In this document: piece after piece, positions 8,498-18,900 of the stretch | How the letters are laid out: each line of letters starts with the position of its first letter | Numbering within the stretch: the stretch's first letter is position 1 | DNA from: Proteiniclasticum ruminis DSM 24773 | Lineage (GTDB): Bacteria > Bacillota > Clostridia > Clostridiales > Clostridiaceae | Direction of reading: 5' to 3' | Assembly: GCF_000701905.1 (NCBI RefSeq) | Contig: NZ_JNKC01000009.1 | Coordinates: 1 to 64,000, forward strand | DNA: 64,000 bases | Translations under genes and position numbers: made by a program | The notes under the pieces: model-generated | The model's input: only the letters and a program-made list of their open reading frames with translations | What the model was told of the DNA's origin: nothing | Database searches by the model: none

Positions 8498-9364
8498 ATG
8501 GATAAAAGAAATAAAGGTCAGATACTGCTCGTCTTAGGAGCGCTTCTACTGCTCCTCGTAAATAATTTCAGTCTGCGGCATAAGCTTTCAGACCTTGAGC
8601 TGGAGCTTCAGAACATTAGAGGATCCATCTCCGCCATTTCCTTTAATGATGGTGGCATGGAGTACCGGATCATGGAAGAGCTCAAAAAAGGAGCCAGTGC
8701 TTTGGCTTCCTCAGAAACCAAACTTTCTTTCAAAAACGGTAAGCTCATGCTGGATGTCACACTGGTCCCCAAAATGCTGCAGCCAGGGAGCACATACTAT
8801 GTGGTGTCGGGATATGATAAAGTGGAGGCCAAAGCGCAGAATGAAAGTTCATTTGCAGCTTCTCTGCCCTTTGATGTGGCAGAACACAATCAGGTCTACG
8901 CTGTCATAGAGACAGAAGAAGGTTCACTTCAGGAAAAGCTTCCTGAAATCTATGTGGAGCAGTACGTTGCCATTGATATCAGCAGCATGAGTCTGGAAGA
9001 AACCGATAAGAAAATTGTGATGGATCTCACCGCAGTCACAGAAGAGAGTGCTGTCTATTTAGAATCTTTAAAAGAAGTATCTGCAGTGGTCCTGAATGGC
9101 AAGAATGAGGAGATCAGGAGGCTTGAGATGAAAGAATCTGAAGTTAGTCTTCCTGATCCAGAACATGATTACGGTTTTGCCCACAAAGCTTTTACTGTGA
9201 ACCTTCCAGAGGAACTTTTTGAAACAGACTTATTCAAAGTTGTCGTCAAGCTCAAGAACTATGGCGTGACCATGACTTCCGATGAAATCTATCAGTATAG
9301 TAAGGATGGCACTGAGATGAATGGTGTTATGGGTACAGGATTCCGAATATCCTTTGAGAAGTAA
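8498..9364 (+). CDS. Single-pass membrane-anchored extracytoplasmic protein, unknown function
   Basis: A 288-residue protein not recognised as a known family. It has a short charged N-terminus, one hydrophobic helix (about residues 8-22, ILLVLGALLLLLV), a short predicted coiled-coil (DLELELQNIRGSI), then about 240 residues of mixed beta-rich sequence without cysteines, suggesting two tandem Ig- or Fn3-like modules outside the cell. RBS GGAGG lies upstream of the ATG. It stands alone between two terminators. Confidence 0.75.
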   Translation: MDKRNKGQILLVLGALLLLLVNNFSLRHKLSDLELELQNIRGSISAISFNDGGMEYRIMEELKKGASALASSETKLSFKNGKLMLDVTLVPKMLQPGSTYYVVSGYDKVEAKAQNESSFAASLPFDVAEHNQVYAVIETEEGSLQEKLPEIYVEQYVAIDISSMSLEETDKKIVMDLTAVTEESAVYLESLKEVSAVVLNGKNEEIRRLEMKESEVSLPDPEHDYGFAHKAFTVNLPEELFETDLFKVVVKLKNYGVTMTSDEIYQYSKDGTEMNGVMGTGFRISFEK

Positions 9365-9394
9365 GTAGAACAAAAACAAGGAAAGAAAATAATA

Positions 9395-9446
9395 AACCCC
9401 GACATTCTCTGAACAGTGAAGTACTGTTTCGTGATTGTCGGGGTTC
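9395..9446. terminator. Rho-independent terminator
   Basis: Stem AACCCCGACA/TGTCGGGGTT with an internal ACAGT/ACTGT helix. It ends the plus-strand gene and could also stop transcription of the minus-strand gene at 9505-9693. Confidence 0.65.
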
Positions 9447-9504
9447 CCTGTTTAAAAATGGCTCTGTTTGTGAATAGTGTTGAAATTGGGATTTATACTA
9501 ACAA

Positions 9505-9693
9505 CTATTCTTGTCTTTCAAAAACCAAATCTACTTCTTTCATTTGCCCATAATTACCAAATACAGCGGGAATCATTGCAACAAATCTCCAGCCTTCCTG
9601 AGCATACTTATCAATCAGTTCCTTGTAGTTTGGTGGGGTTAGAAACCCTCCAATTTTTGCTCGAACATAGAGATAGTTATAAATTGTAATCAC
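9505..9693 (-). CDS. Possible DUF4177-like small protein
   Basis: A 62-residue reading frame with the pattern YKELIDKYAQEGWRFVAM followed by EVDLVFERQ, which resembles the small DUF4177 family (helix with E-G-W, then a terminal strand). Only a GTG start is available, an in-frame stop lies seven codons upstream, and the AAAGG before it sits too close to the start, so this may be a truncated or decaying gene. Confidence 0.45.
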   Translation of the reverse strand: MITIYNYLYVRAKIGGFLTPPNYKELIDKYAQEGWRFVAMIPAVFGNYGQMKEVDLVFERQE

Positions 9694-9781
9694 ATCCTTT
9701 GGTATATCTTTGCTTCATATAATCACATCATTGCATTTTATGAATTATCAACATGGATTTCATATAGAGCCTTAAAAATAA

Positions 9782-10702
9782 TCAGATACCCCGTAAAAGG
9801 GAATCCATGACTCTTTGGGTCGCCAGGGCTTCCATTCCGGAGGAAGGCATTTCTTTATTTAATAGAATGGCATCAGAAAAGGCATCGATGGCATCGCTGA
9901 AGCCTTTTACCTTTTCCACCGTATCCCATTGGGAAGGGGATTTGATTCTGGTTTCGTTCTTCACGTCCGTCTCCATGGTGGCAAGATCGATGACTCGGAC
10001 GGTTTTTCCTTCTTTCACCAGTTCCATGAGTTCCAGAGTCTTTCCGGAGTCCCGATGAAGGAGCGTTTCCACCTGAAGCCCTTCCGGGCTTACAAATCTG
10101 TGCTTTGCATAGATGAGCTGATTGTCTCCATTCACCTCAATGTTCCCGTCCTCCATGATGAGCTTTCCGTCCACCATCCACCTGGCGGTGTCCACCAGAT
10201 GGATGTAGTCATCATTCAGTGTGAAGAGGGCATCTTCTGGTCCGATGCGGCCGCAACGGTTCTTCACGATCCGGATGAGAGAGGTGGGGGTGATTTCGTC
10301 TTTCACCGCCTGATAAAGGGGGGCGAATCTTCGGTTGAAGTTCACCATGAGTTTTGCCTGATGATGGACGGAGTAGAAGACCAGTCTTTCACATTCCTCC
10401 ACCGTAGGTGCAAGAGGCTTATCAATCATCACATGGATGCCTTTTTCCAGGAAAAATTTCGCCAAGGTAAAATGACTTTCTGTGGAAGCATTGATGATGA
10501 CAGCATCCACATCTTCAGAAAGAGCTGTAAGGCTTTCATAGGCTTTGACCCGGTATTCTCTTTCAAAATCATTCCGTCTTTCTTTTGTTCTGGCATACCC
10601 ACCTACTAAGGTCCATTTGGTTTCCTTGGAGAGTACAGGCATATAAGCTTTTCTGCAGATGGAGCCTAAGCCCACCAGTCCCAGTTTGATTCTATTCTCC
10701 AT
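9782..10702 (-). CDS. Gfo/Idh/MocA family NAD(P)-dependent oxidoreductase
   Basis: A 306-residue oxidoreductase: Rossmann fold with GLVGLGSICRKAYMP near the N-terminus, VDAVIINAST, and the family's (E)KP lysine motif as DKPLAPT, then the C-terminal alpha/beta domain with NRRFAPLY and an HLVDTARW segment carrying the conserved His. Members oxidise or reduce sugars, inositols or related polyols; the substrate is unknown. The start at 10702 was chosen because GGGAGG lies eight bases upstream; a longer in-frame ATG exists at 10774. It is divergent from the ABC operon and only distantly like the two paralogues at 54-58 kb. Confidence 0.85.
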   Translation of the reverse strand: MENRIKLGLVGLGSICRKAYMPVLSKETKWTLVGGYARTKERRNDFEREYRVKAYESLTALSEDVDAVIINASTESHFTLAKFFLEKGIHVMIDKPLAPTVEECERLVFYSVHHQAKLMVNFNRRFAPLYQAVKDEITPTSLIRIVKNRCGRIGPEDALFTLNDDYIHLVDTARWMVDGKLIMEDGNIEVNGDNQLIYAKHRFVSPEGLQVETLLHRDSGKTLELMELVKEGKTVRVIDLATMETDVKNETRIKSPSQWDTVEKVKGFSDAIDAFSDAILLNKEMPSSGMEALATQRVMDSLLRGI

Positions 10703-10935
10703 TTCTATTCCTCCCACGCGATCAGGCATTGGATAATCTTCTTTAAATTCAGATAATTTACTATATATTCTCATTATAGCTAGAATCGCCTATGGTGACA
10801 ACAGAAGCTTTGAAAAGAGGTTGAGAAAAGGACTGCTTTTCTCCATATCCTTATTTAAAAGACAAGGTGAGGAGGTTTCTCCTGTAAGAACAAAAAAGAC
10901 ACGTTTTCTTTCTGAAATATTTAAGGGTTTCTTCA

Positions 10936-10963
10936 TTGACTATCGGTCAGTCAGTGATAAAAT
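10936..10963 (+). promoter_or_regulatory. Promoter with overlapping TetR-type operator
   Basis: TTGACT (10936-10941), 16-bp spacer and TAAAAT (10958-10963). An inverted repeat TGACT-7 bp-AGTCA (10937-10953) fills the -35 box and the spacer. TetR-family repressors of Firmicute efflux operons commonly use GACTGACC-like operators, so this is probably bound by the TetR protein encoded at the end of the same operon. Confidence 0.6.
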
Positions 10964-10999
10964 AAAGTATATACTAAGTGAAAGAAAAGGTGAATGAAA

Positions 11000-11701
11000 A
11001 TGGCGTTTATAGAACTGGAGAATGTCCAGAAACGATATAAGATGGGAGAAGTCACCATCACTGCCGTGGACGGTGTGGACTTTTCCATAGAAAAAGGAGA
11101 CTTTGCGGTGGTGGTGGGAGCCTCCGGGGCTGGAAAGACCACGGTGTTAAACCTCCTGGGCGGCATGGATACCTCCGATGGCGGAAAGATCCTGGTGGAC
11201 GGAAAAGACATCAGCAAGTATAACCGGAAGATGCTTACAGAGTACCGCCGATTTGACATCGGATTTGTGTTCCAGTTTTACAATCTGGTGCAGAACTTAA
11301 CCGCTGTGGAGAATGTGGAGCTTGCGTCCCAGATTTCAAAGAACCCCCTGGACGCGGAGATGGTTCTGGACCTGGTGGGGCTTTCAGAACGCGCCAACAA
11401 TTTTCCCTCTCAGCTTTCTGGCGGGGAGCAGCAAAGGGTGGCCATCGCCAGAGCTATTGCAAAAAACCCAAAGCTTCTTCTTTGCGATGAACCCACGGGA
11501 GCTCTTGATTACCAGACAGGAAAGAACATCCTGAAACTGCTTCATGACACCTCCAGAGAGCGTGGCGTCACCGTGGTGGTCATCACCCATAATGCGGCTC
11601 TTACGGCCATGGCAGATAAGGTCATCCGCATGAAGAACGGCAAGGTCCGGGAGTTTTATGTCAATGAGAATCCTGTGCCTGTGGAAAGGATTGAGTGGTA
11701 A
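11000..11701 (+). CDS. ABC transporter ATP-binding protein (MacB/LolD type)
   Basis: A 233-residue ATPase with Walker [11 protein letters not shown]-loop VFQFYNL, signature LSGGEQQR, Walker B LLLCDEPT and H-loop VVITHN. The LolD/MacB/FtsE subgroup is indicated by [16 protein letters not shown] and the ALDYQTG segment. The ATG at 11000 has AAGG nine bases upstream; an in-frame ATG at 10994 overlaps the site. The stop overlaps the next start (TAATG), so it is translationally coupled to the FtsX-type permease it energises. Confidence 0.92.
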   Translation: MAFIELENVQKRYKMGEVTITAVDGVDFSIEKGDFAVVVGASGAGKTTVLNLLGGMDTSDGGKILVDGKDISKYNRKMLTEYRRFDIGFVFQFYNLVQNLTAVENVELASQISKNPLDAEMVLDLVGLSERANNFPSQLSGGEQQRVAIARAIAKNPKLLLCDEPTGALDYQTGKNILKLLHDTSRERGVTVVVITHNAALTAMADKVIRMKNGKVREFYVNENPVPVERIEW

Positions 11702-14700
11702 TGGCGAAGAATGCGTTTCAGAAAGACCTGTATCGGGCCATTACGGGCAGCAAGGCGAGATTTTTCTCCATTCTGGTGATGATTGCCCTGGGCGTAGGAT
11801 TTTTCTCGGGCATCAATGCCACCAAACCGGACATGGTGCTGTCGGCGGATGCCTATTATAAAGACTATAACCTGGCGAACTTCAGGATATATAACCCCTT
11901 AGGGTATCAGGAGGAAGACCTTGCAGCTGTAGAAGAGACAAAAGAGGTGCTTGAGGTGCTGAGAAGCTACAGCAAGGATCTTTTTGTGTCGTCCTCTGCG
12001 GAAACGGCTGTGACAAAAGTGTTCAGCTATGATATGAGGAAAGAGGGGCTTCTCAATGAGCCCAGAGTGCTGGAAGGAAGAATGCCGGAAGCCTCTGGCG
12101 AGATCCTTCTGGAAATGGGCGCGAAAAACGGGCTCTCCATTTCCCTGGGAGATGAAGTAGCTCTTTCTCTGCCCAATGGGGAAGTTCTCTCTGATTTCAT
12201 CAAGGAGGATACCTACAAAGTGGTGGGATTTATCATGTCCCCCCTCTACATCAGTTTTCAAAGAGGACAGACCAACATCGGAGACGGCTCCATTGATTAT
12301 TTCGCCTATGTGCCCCAAGAGGACTTTTCTATGGAACACTATACGGATCTTTTTGTGAAGACCGTGAAGTCTGATGATCTGGAAGCCTATTCTAAAGGAT
12401 ATAAGACCTATCATGAACCTCTTCTATCCTCCTTTTCCGCTTTGGGAGAGCTGGCCATGGAAAGGGACACCAAAGACCTCCGGGAGGAACTGGAAGAAGG
12501 GCGTGCAGAGTTTTTATCTAAAAAAAATGATGCCCTGAAGAAGATTGCAGATGCCCAGGAAGAGCTTCTAGAAGCCCGGGAAGAGATCCAGGATGGAGAA
12601 GAGAAGCTTCTATCGGAAAAGGAGAAGTATACTAAGGAATTTCAGGATAAGCGTCAGGAGATTCTGGATGGAAAGGAAGCCCTGGTGAAAGGCCGAGAAG
12701 CGTACTTTGATGGCTATACAGAGTGGCTGATGGGGTACAACGAGTATCAGGATGGACGGGCAGAGATGCAAAGCGCCAAGAGCACCCTGGATCTTGCGAA
12801 GAACCAGATTGATGCAGGAGAAAGAGAGCTTGCTTCTGCCAAAGAGCAGCTGGACTCTGCCAAGGAACAGATTGCACTTCTGGAGAGTGCCCTTCAGGGG
12901 TTAAAAGACATCCGGGCCAGCCTTCCGGAGACGGGTGGAGAACTGACAGAGGAAGAGTACAAACAGATCATCGAGGACATCCGGGTGTTTTCGCCGGACC
13001 TTGCAAGGCTTCTGGAAGAGAGTGTTCCCTATAATGATCCGAATCTTGTGAACACCTTACGGACTGCCCTGGACAGCGGCATCATTCAGCTCACAGACAC
13101 TCTGGAAAGTGCGAAAAAAGACTACTCAGAAGGCGTCCTTGCCTATGAAAAAGGACAGAAGACCCTGGCAGAGAGTAAAGCCTCCTATGAGAAAGGCTTA
13201 CTGGAATACCAGGAAGGGGAGAAGGAACTGGCAGAGGCCAAGAAGGAGCTGGATGCTGGAAAAGCGGAGCTTGATGCAGCCAAAAAGAAACTGGACGACA
13301 GTGAGAAGACCTTAAAAGATGGAGAGAAAGCTTTGGAGGAGGGAGAAAAGACCTTCAAAGCCTCCATGGAAGAGGCAAGAGAGGACCTGGAGAAAGGAAA
13401 GGCGGAGCTTCGTGAAGGAGAAGAAACCTTTGCCCGGGAGAAAGCTGACGCAGAGAAGAAGATTAACGATGCAGAAAAAGAAATCCTTGATGCGGAGCGT
13501 GCCCTTCTGGAGATTCCTAAAGAATGGTTTGTCTATGACCGGGAAGGATTCCCGGGCTACGGTTCTCTCGGAAATGATGCGGACAGGCTGGGGTCTCTGG
13601 CCACCACCTTCCCGCTGTTTTTCTTCCTGGTGGCGGCCCTGGTGTGTCTCACCACCATGACAAGAATGGTGGAGGAGGAAAGGGTCCAGATCGGCACACT
13701 GAAAGCCTTAGGATATACCACTTTTACCATCGCCATGAAATATATCAGCTATGCGCTCTTAGCCAGTGTATTTGGAAGCATCCTGGGCTTTTCCATTGGG
13801 TTCAAGCTGTTCCCTTATATCATCATCACGGTGTACGGGGCCATGTATAATACGCCTTATGTGCTGACGCCCTTTCATCTGGATCTGGCACTTCTCTCCA
13901 CGGCCATTGCAGTGTTCACCACGGTGTCCGCGAGCTTATTCGCTACCCTTTCGGAGCTTCGGGAAACCCCGGCGAATCTTATGATGCCCAAAGCGCCAAA
14001 GCCAGGCAAGAGAATTCTTCTGGAAAGAGTGCCTTTTCTTTGGAAGCGCATGAGTTTTTCCTACAAGGTGACCTTTAGAAACATCTTCCGTTATAAAAAG
14101 AGATTTCTCATGACGGTGCTGGGTGTCTCGGGCTGTACAGCCCTTCTTGTGACAGGCTTTGGCATCAAAGACTCTGTCAATGCCATCATGGGCAAACAGT
14201 TTGAGGAGATTTTCCTTTATGATGGACTGGCGCTTCTGAATATGGACAAGGAGGAAGGAGAGAGAAACCTTTCTGAAATTCTTGGAGAACAAGAAGAAGT
14301 GGAGCGCTATGGGGCTTTCTTAAGTGAAAGCATCAGAGTGCATCTGCCGGGAAGAACGAGAGAGTATGAAGTGACACTGATGGTGCCTGAAGAGATGGCG
14401 TCCTTTGCAAGCTTCATTGATCTTCATGACCGCGCGTCCCAGGAGAAGATTCCGCTGCCCGAAAAAGGAGCGGTGATTTCAGAAAAACTGGCCAATCTTC
14501 TAGGGATATCAGAAGGGGAAGAACTCGTCTATCAGGATGCGGAAAACAGAACCTATACCTTCACGGTGACGGACATCACAGAGAATTATCTTGCACACTA
14601 TATCTATATGTCTCCGGAAGCCTTTGAAAGCCTTACGCTTCGAAAGCCGGAATTTAATGCCGGTGCCTTCCGGTACCGGGAAGGCCTTCAGGTAGAGGAG

Positions 14701-15198
14701 ACGGCTCTTAGTGAGCGGCTTCTGGAAAGTGATGGAGTGCTGGCCACGGTGATGGTAAAGAGCATCCAGGAGGACTTTGAGAAAAGCATCGCGTCACTGG
14801 ACTATGTCATTGTGATTCTCATTCTTGCTGCAGGAGCCTTGGCTTTTGTGGTGCTCTATAACCTGACAAACATCAACATCACCGAAAGACTAAGAGAGAT
14901 TGCCACCATCAAGGTATTGGGATTCCGGGATCAGGAAGTGGCGTCCTATGTGTATCGGGAAAATGTGTTTTTAACCATTGTGGGCAGCCTGGTGGGTCTT
15001 CTTCTGGGCTTCAGTCTGCACCTTTTTGTCATCCGTACCATGGAGATTGACACCATGATGTTCGGCAGGAACATCCATGTTCTGTCTTTCCTGTATTCCA
15101 TGGTGCTCACCATGGCCTTCTCGGTTTTCGTGAATCTCTTCATGTCGAAGAAGCTTCAGAACATTGATATGGCTGCTTCTCTAAAATCTGTGGAATAG
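11701..15198 (+). CDS. Giant FtsX-family ABC permease with extracellular coiled-coil domain
   Basis: About 1165 residues. Order: one membrane helix near residues 20-38, an extracellular part containing a roughly 390-residue Glu/Lys/Ala-rich coiled coil (about residues 255-645, with repeated xxGxxxLxxA units), three membrane helices (about 660-780), another helix after KKRFLMTVLGVSG, a second extracellular MacB-like domain, and three C-terminal helices. This is the duplicated FtsX layout (helix, domain, three helices, twice). With the upstream ATPase it should form a mechanotransmission-type or export ABC system, not a simple importer. The coiled coil recalls YhgE/Pip proteins. The substrate is unknown; the TetR regulator next door suggests a toxic ligand. 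Confidence 0.9.
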   Translation: MAKNAFQKDLYRAITGSKARFFSILVMIALGVGFFSGINATKPDMVLSADAYYKDYNLANFRIYNPLGYQEEDLAAVEETKEVLEVLRSYSKDLFVSSSAETAVTKVFSYDMRKEGLLNEPRVLEGRMPEASGEILLEMGAKNGLSISLGDEVALSLPNGEVLSDFIKEDTYKVVGFIMSPLYISFQRGQTNIGDGSIDYFAYVPQEDFSMEHYTDLFVKTVKSDDLEAYSKGYKTYHEPLLSSFSALGELAMERDTKDLREELEEGRAEFLSKKNDALKKIADAQEELLEAREEIQDGEEKLLSEKEKYTKEFQDKRQEILDGKEALVKGREAYFDGYTEWLMGYNEYQDGRAEMQSAKSTLDLAKNQIDAGERELASAKEQLDSAKEQIALLESALQGLKDIRASLPETGGELTEEEYKQIIEDIRVFSPDLARLLEESVPYNDPNLVNTLRTALDSGIIQLTDTLESAKKDYSEGVLAYEKGQKTLAESKASYEKGLLEYQEGEKELAEAKKELDAGKAELDAAKKKLDDSEKTLKDGEKALEEGEKTFKASMEEAREDLEKGKAELREGEETFAREKADAEKKINDAEKEILDAERALLEIPKEWFVYDREGFPGYGSLGNDADRLGSLATTFPLFFFLVAALVCLTTMTRMVEEERVQIGTLKALGYTTFTIAMKYISYALLASVFGSILGFSIGFKLFPYIIITVYGAMYNTPYVLTPFHLDLALLSTAIAVFTTVSASLFATLSELRETPANLMMPKAPKPGKRILLERVPFLWKRMSFSYKVTFRNIFRYKKRFLMTVLGVSGCTALLVTGFGIKDSVNAIMGKQFEEIFLYDGLALLNMDKEEGERNLSEILGEQEEVERYGAFLSESIRVHLPGRTREYEVTLMVPEEMASFASFIDLHDRASQEKIPLPEKGAVISEKLANLLGISEGEELVYQDAENRTYTFTVTDITENYLAHYIYMSPEAFESLTLRKPEFNAGAFRYREGLQVEETALSERLLESDGVLATVMVKSIQEDFEKSIASLDYVIVILILAAGALAFVVLYNLTNINITERLREIATIKVLGFRDQEVASYVYRENVFLTIVGSLVGLLLGFSLHLFVIRTMEIDTMMFGRNIHVLSFLYSMVLTMAFSVFVNLFMSKKLQNIDMAASLKSVE

Positions 15199-15209
15199 GA
15201 GGGCGTCTT

Positions 15210-15794
15210 ATGCGTATAACAAAACATCCAGAGGAACGGAAACAGGAAATACTCGAAACAGCTCTGAGGCTTTTTGAGGAAAAGGGCATCCAGAAGACGT
15301 CCATGAATGATATTGCAGAAACCATGGGCGTGGCCAAGGGCCTCATCTACTACTACTTCCGATCTAAAGAGGAGCTGGTGGCAGCTGTGGTGGAGAGTTT
15401 TTCCGAAGGCGTCGAAAAGGAGATCAGAACGCTGCTTTCTATGGAAGGGCTTTCCTTCCATACGCGTCTTGCTCAGGTGGTGAAGGTGTTCTTTCTTTCC
15501 ATTCAGGAGCATCCAGCGATCATGAGCATCACGCCGAAGAATCCGGGGCTTTTCGAGCTGGTGAAAACCAGTCTTTCGGAGCTGGCTCTTCGGCATGCAA
15601 AAGTGCTGCTCCAAAAAGGGGTGGAAGAGGGATATCTGAATCTTAAGTATCCGGACTATATGCTGAAGATTCTCATCCATGGGATTGCGGATCTTTATGT
15701 GGAAGGAGTCACAGACCCCAGGGTCCACTGCACCCTCATTGAGGAGGCTTTGGGGCTGAAGACGGGTACCATCTTAAAGGAGTTTGGCTACTAG
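15210..15794 (+). CDS. TetR family transcriptional repressor
   Basis: A 194-residue regulator. The N-terminal helix-turn-helix (about residues 10-56: ILETALRLFEEKGIQKTSMNDIA, then GVAKGLIYYYFRSKEEL) is canonical TetR. The C-terminal ligand domain is unassigned. RBS AGGAGG stands just before the ATG, 12 bp after the permease stop, so it is the third gene of the operon. It is expected to repress the operon through the inverted repeat at 10937-10953 and to be released by a substrate of the transporter. Confidence 0.9.
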   Translation: MRITKHPEERKQEILETALRLFEEKGIQKTSMNDIAETMGVAKGLIYYYFRSKEELVAAVVESFSEGVEKEIRTLLSMEGLSFHTRLAQVVKVFFLSIQEHPAIMSITPKNPGLFELVKTSLSELALRHAKVLLQKGVEEGYLNLKYPDYMLKILIHGIADLYVEGVTDPRVHCTLIEEALGLKTGTILKEFGY

Positions 15795-15840
15795 GAAAAC
15801 CTATGGTCCTTTCGTTGAGCTTACTATATACCCCATGAAA

Positions 15841-15893
15841 GAGACCCCGGAAAGGGCTGCAAAAGATGCAGGTGCCCTCCGGGGTCTTCTCTA
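15841..15893. terminator. Bidirectional rho-independent terminator
   Basis: GAGACCCCGGA pairs with TCCGGGGTCTTC, enclosing GGGC/GCCC. It lies between the ends of the converging TetR gene and subtilase gene and probably serves both. Confidence 0.7.
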
Positions 15894-15902
15894 TGGTTGA
15901 GT

Positions 15903-18900
15903 TTATTTATTACGTTTTATGGTATAGGTCAGTTTTGTCAGGTTTCCTGCACTGTCTTCCGCTTCTAAAAGAATGGTGTTGTTTCCAAGGTTCAGCGGAA
16001 TGGTTTCATCAAGCGTGTAAGAAGCAGGGGAGAGACTGTCAAAATAGGACCAGTCCTCTTTGATGTTCACCAGCATATTGCCGTTCAAAGTGACTTTCAG
16101 ATCCGGCAGGTTGTCTGTCACCAGAGCCTTCAAGGTGATGGAGGCTTCTTTTGTGACTCTTGGGAGAGATTCTGAAAGCGTAATGACAGGTTTCTTTGTG
16201 TCTACAAAGATCTTGTGGAGGAAGTCCAGCTGATTGCCGGCTTTGTCTTTCACATCCACTCTTAAAGAACGGTATCCATCCTCTAGGAGCAGTGTGTGAC
16301 TGAAGACCCACTTGCCGCTGGCTGCGTTCCATCTGTAGAGCACATTCTTTCCGTCGATCTTCAGATATTCTAGTGGTGAAGAATCAGAGACTGTTCCTGT
16401 TACCGTCACCATTTTTGAAGTGACAGTTTCAAAGAACTCAGGAGATTCGATCATAACCACCGGTGCATCCACATCACCGGCTAGAGGGGCCTTTGGCTCC
16501 GTAAAAGATACAGGTGGGGCTGGGGGTTCTGGTACGGGAATACCAGGAAGACTTGGATTTACAGGTTTCATGATCTTTCTCAGTTCTTTAGAGAGATCCA
16601 GAGTTTCCACATTGCCTGCAAAGTCATAAATCTTCAGGGTGGATTTCTTGGTTAAGGTCATATCCGTGAAATCGAAGATTCCTGTATTGTTTGCCACAGG
16701 CTCTTCTCCAGTGATTTCCAGAACGTAGGCATAGATGCCGCTATGTTCATCTTTTCCTTTTACGGTGAGGGTCTTGGCATCTTCATCATAGGTGAGGCTT
16801 TCTTTCATCGGCTTCTTGGTGTCCACTTTCACTGGGAACTTCACGCTCTGCCAGGCGGCATCTTCAAAGTCAATCTTTGTTTTTACCTCATAGAAATAGT
16901 TTCCGTCTTTGACAAGCTTGCCTCCGGCGGTTCCATCCCAAATCCAGTCGAGGCTTGCGGTGTACATAGTTCCTTCACCATTGTCATAGTAGTTCTTTGT
17001 AAGATTACTGTCCTTGTAGAGCGCTCTGATGACTTTTCCGCTCTCATCCAGTATATTCAGTTCCATGTCCTTGGCATTTCTTAAGAAGGAAAGAAGAGGA
17101 AGTACATCATCGCGGTTCTTGTCTCTGTTTGGAGAGAAAGCGATGGTATTTTTGTCTCTTACGCCACTAAGGTCCACACCCAGGAACTCAAACATCTCAT
17201 TGGGCTGATCATACCAGGCCAGAGTAGTGATGCCATAGAAACTTCTGCCTTCATAGATGCTCTGATCCACCACAGGAGCTTTATCCCATTGTCCATAGAA
17301 TCCCATGTAAGGAATGCTGAGGGTGGGGTTCATTTCTTCGGGGTCTTCCAGGACCACAAAACCTTCCAGGAAGGTTCCATTAGGGAAGACTTCTGCTAAA
17401 GGCGCACCGTAGTACCAGTCTACACCATTGGTCACGTCTACGGTGACTGTGAGGGTTCTTGTTTCTCCGGCTGGAATCGTTAAAGAGTCTTCGCTGAAAT
17501 AGATGGGATACTCACCGGAGTATAGTCCGTTTGGTCCATATTCTTCCAGGGTGCTATCTAAGTATACTCCCTGGGTTTCCAGGTAGTTATACTCACCGTC
17601 GGAAAGATCCGTCTGCACGGTGCCTCTTGGCACATAGGTCACTTCTTCATCGGACAGGTTTTTCACGTCTACTTTGAATGTAGTGACATCCTTCATTTCC
17701 TTCAAGCTGACTTTTCCAATGCCTGATGTTTTTTCATAAGCGACGGCTGGGCTTACCACTGCGGCGTAAACATCCATGACGCCAGCGCCTTGTCTTCTTG
17801 GAGAAGTGTAGTTGTAGTCACCGGTTCCGTAGGAGCTGTTGTATGCTCCGGTATCGTGGTGGGCGATGGCTGTGTTCATGAGAAGGTTCTTTGCCATCAG
17901 GACTCTTTCTGAAGAGGATAAATTGAAGTATTCATCCACTCTTTGAAGAACCAGGGCAGATCCGCCAGCCACATGAGGGGCTGCCATGGAGGTTCCACTC
18001 ATACTCTGGTACTGGTTGTTTTGGGCTGTGGACCAGATGCTGCCGCCAGGGGCGGTGATTTCAGGTTTGAAATCCAGGTTCGGTGTAGCGCCCCAGGAAC
18101 TGAATAAGGATAAGTTCCCAGCCGCCGGATTTCCAGCTTTTGCCAGTTTACCGGAGAAAGCCACATAGTTTCCTTCTGTCTGCAAGAGTTCCACAAGGTT
18201 CAGTCCATGGGATCTTCCGATGAAGACTGCTGGAATACTGATGCCTTCAGGATAGCGCATACTGATGAGGCCATCTCCGCCAGCAGGGCTGTTGTAGATG
18301 ATGACGCCGCTGGCGCCGTTATTGTATGCGTTCTGGATCTTTGCTGTGAAATCGTAACTGCCTCTTTCAATAAGGGCGATTTTTCCAGTGAAGTCCTGTC
18401 CGGCAAAATCCTCTGTTCCTCCAAGACCTGCATGTAGATAAGGAACTCTTCCGGTGAAGACATCCTTAGGGTCTTTAGGGCCTGCGCTGATATAAGGAGC
18501 AAGGAGTTCTTCTCCTGCGTAGAAATAAGACAGGGCATTGGCGGTGATGATATTGTTCTCAATGGAAGCCACCTGAATGGTTTCAGGAGCAAGACCTGGA
18601 GAACCCACCACGCCGATGTCTGGGTTTTCAGTGTAAGGATTGTCAAAGCCGTCTCCGAACATGGCTGAGTTACCGGCGGACACTGCTGCGATGACGCCGT
18701 TTTCCATGGCATTTCGAATGGCCACCTGCTCCAGATCGTTCTCATCCACATAAGAAGCGGTGGAGCCAAGGCTCATATTGATGACGTCTGCGCCTAAAGC
18801 CACAGAATCATCGATGGCTTTTACGATGACATCTCCGAAGGTGGAGGGCATGGACGGATTGTTTCCAAATACTTTCATGGCAAGAAGTTGAGCTTCAGGG

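Noticed and set aside
9929-10609. 226-codon plus-strand frame inside the oxidoreductase at 9782-10702
   Set aside because: Mirror of the minus-strand gene; His-, Phe- and Cys-rich composition without motifs; no ribosome site.
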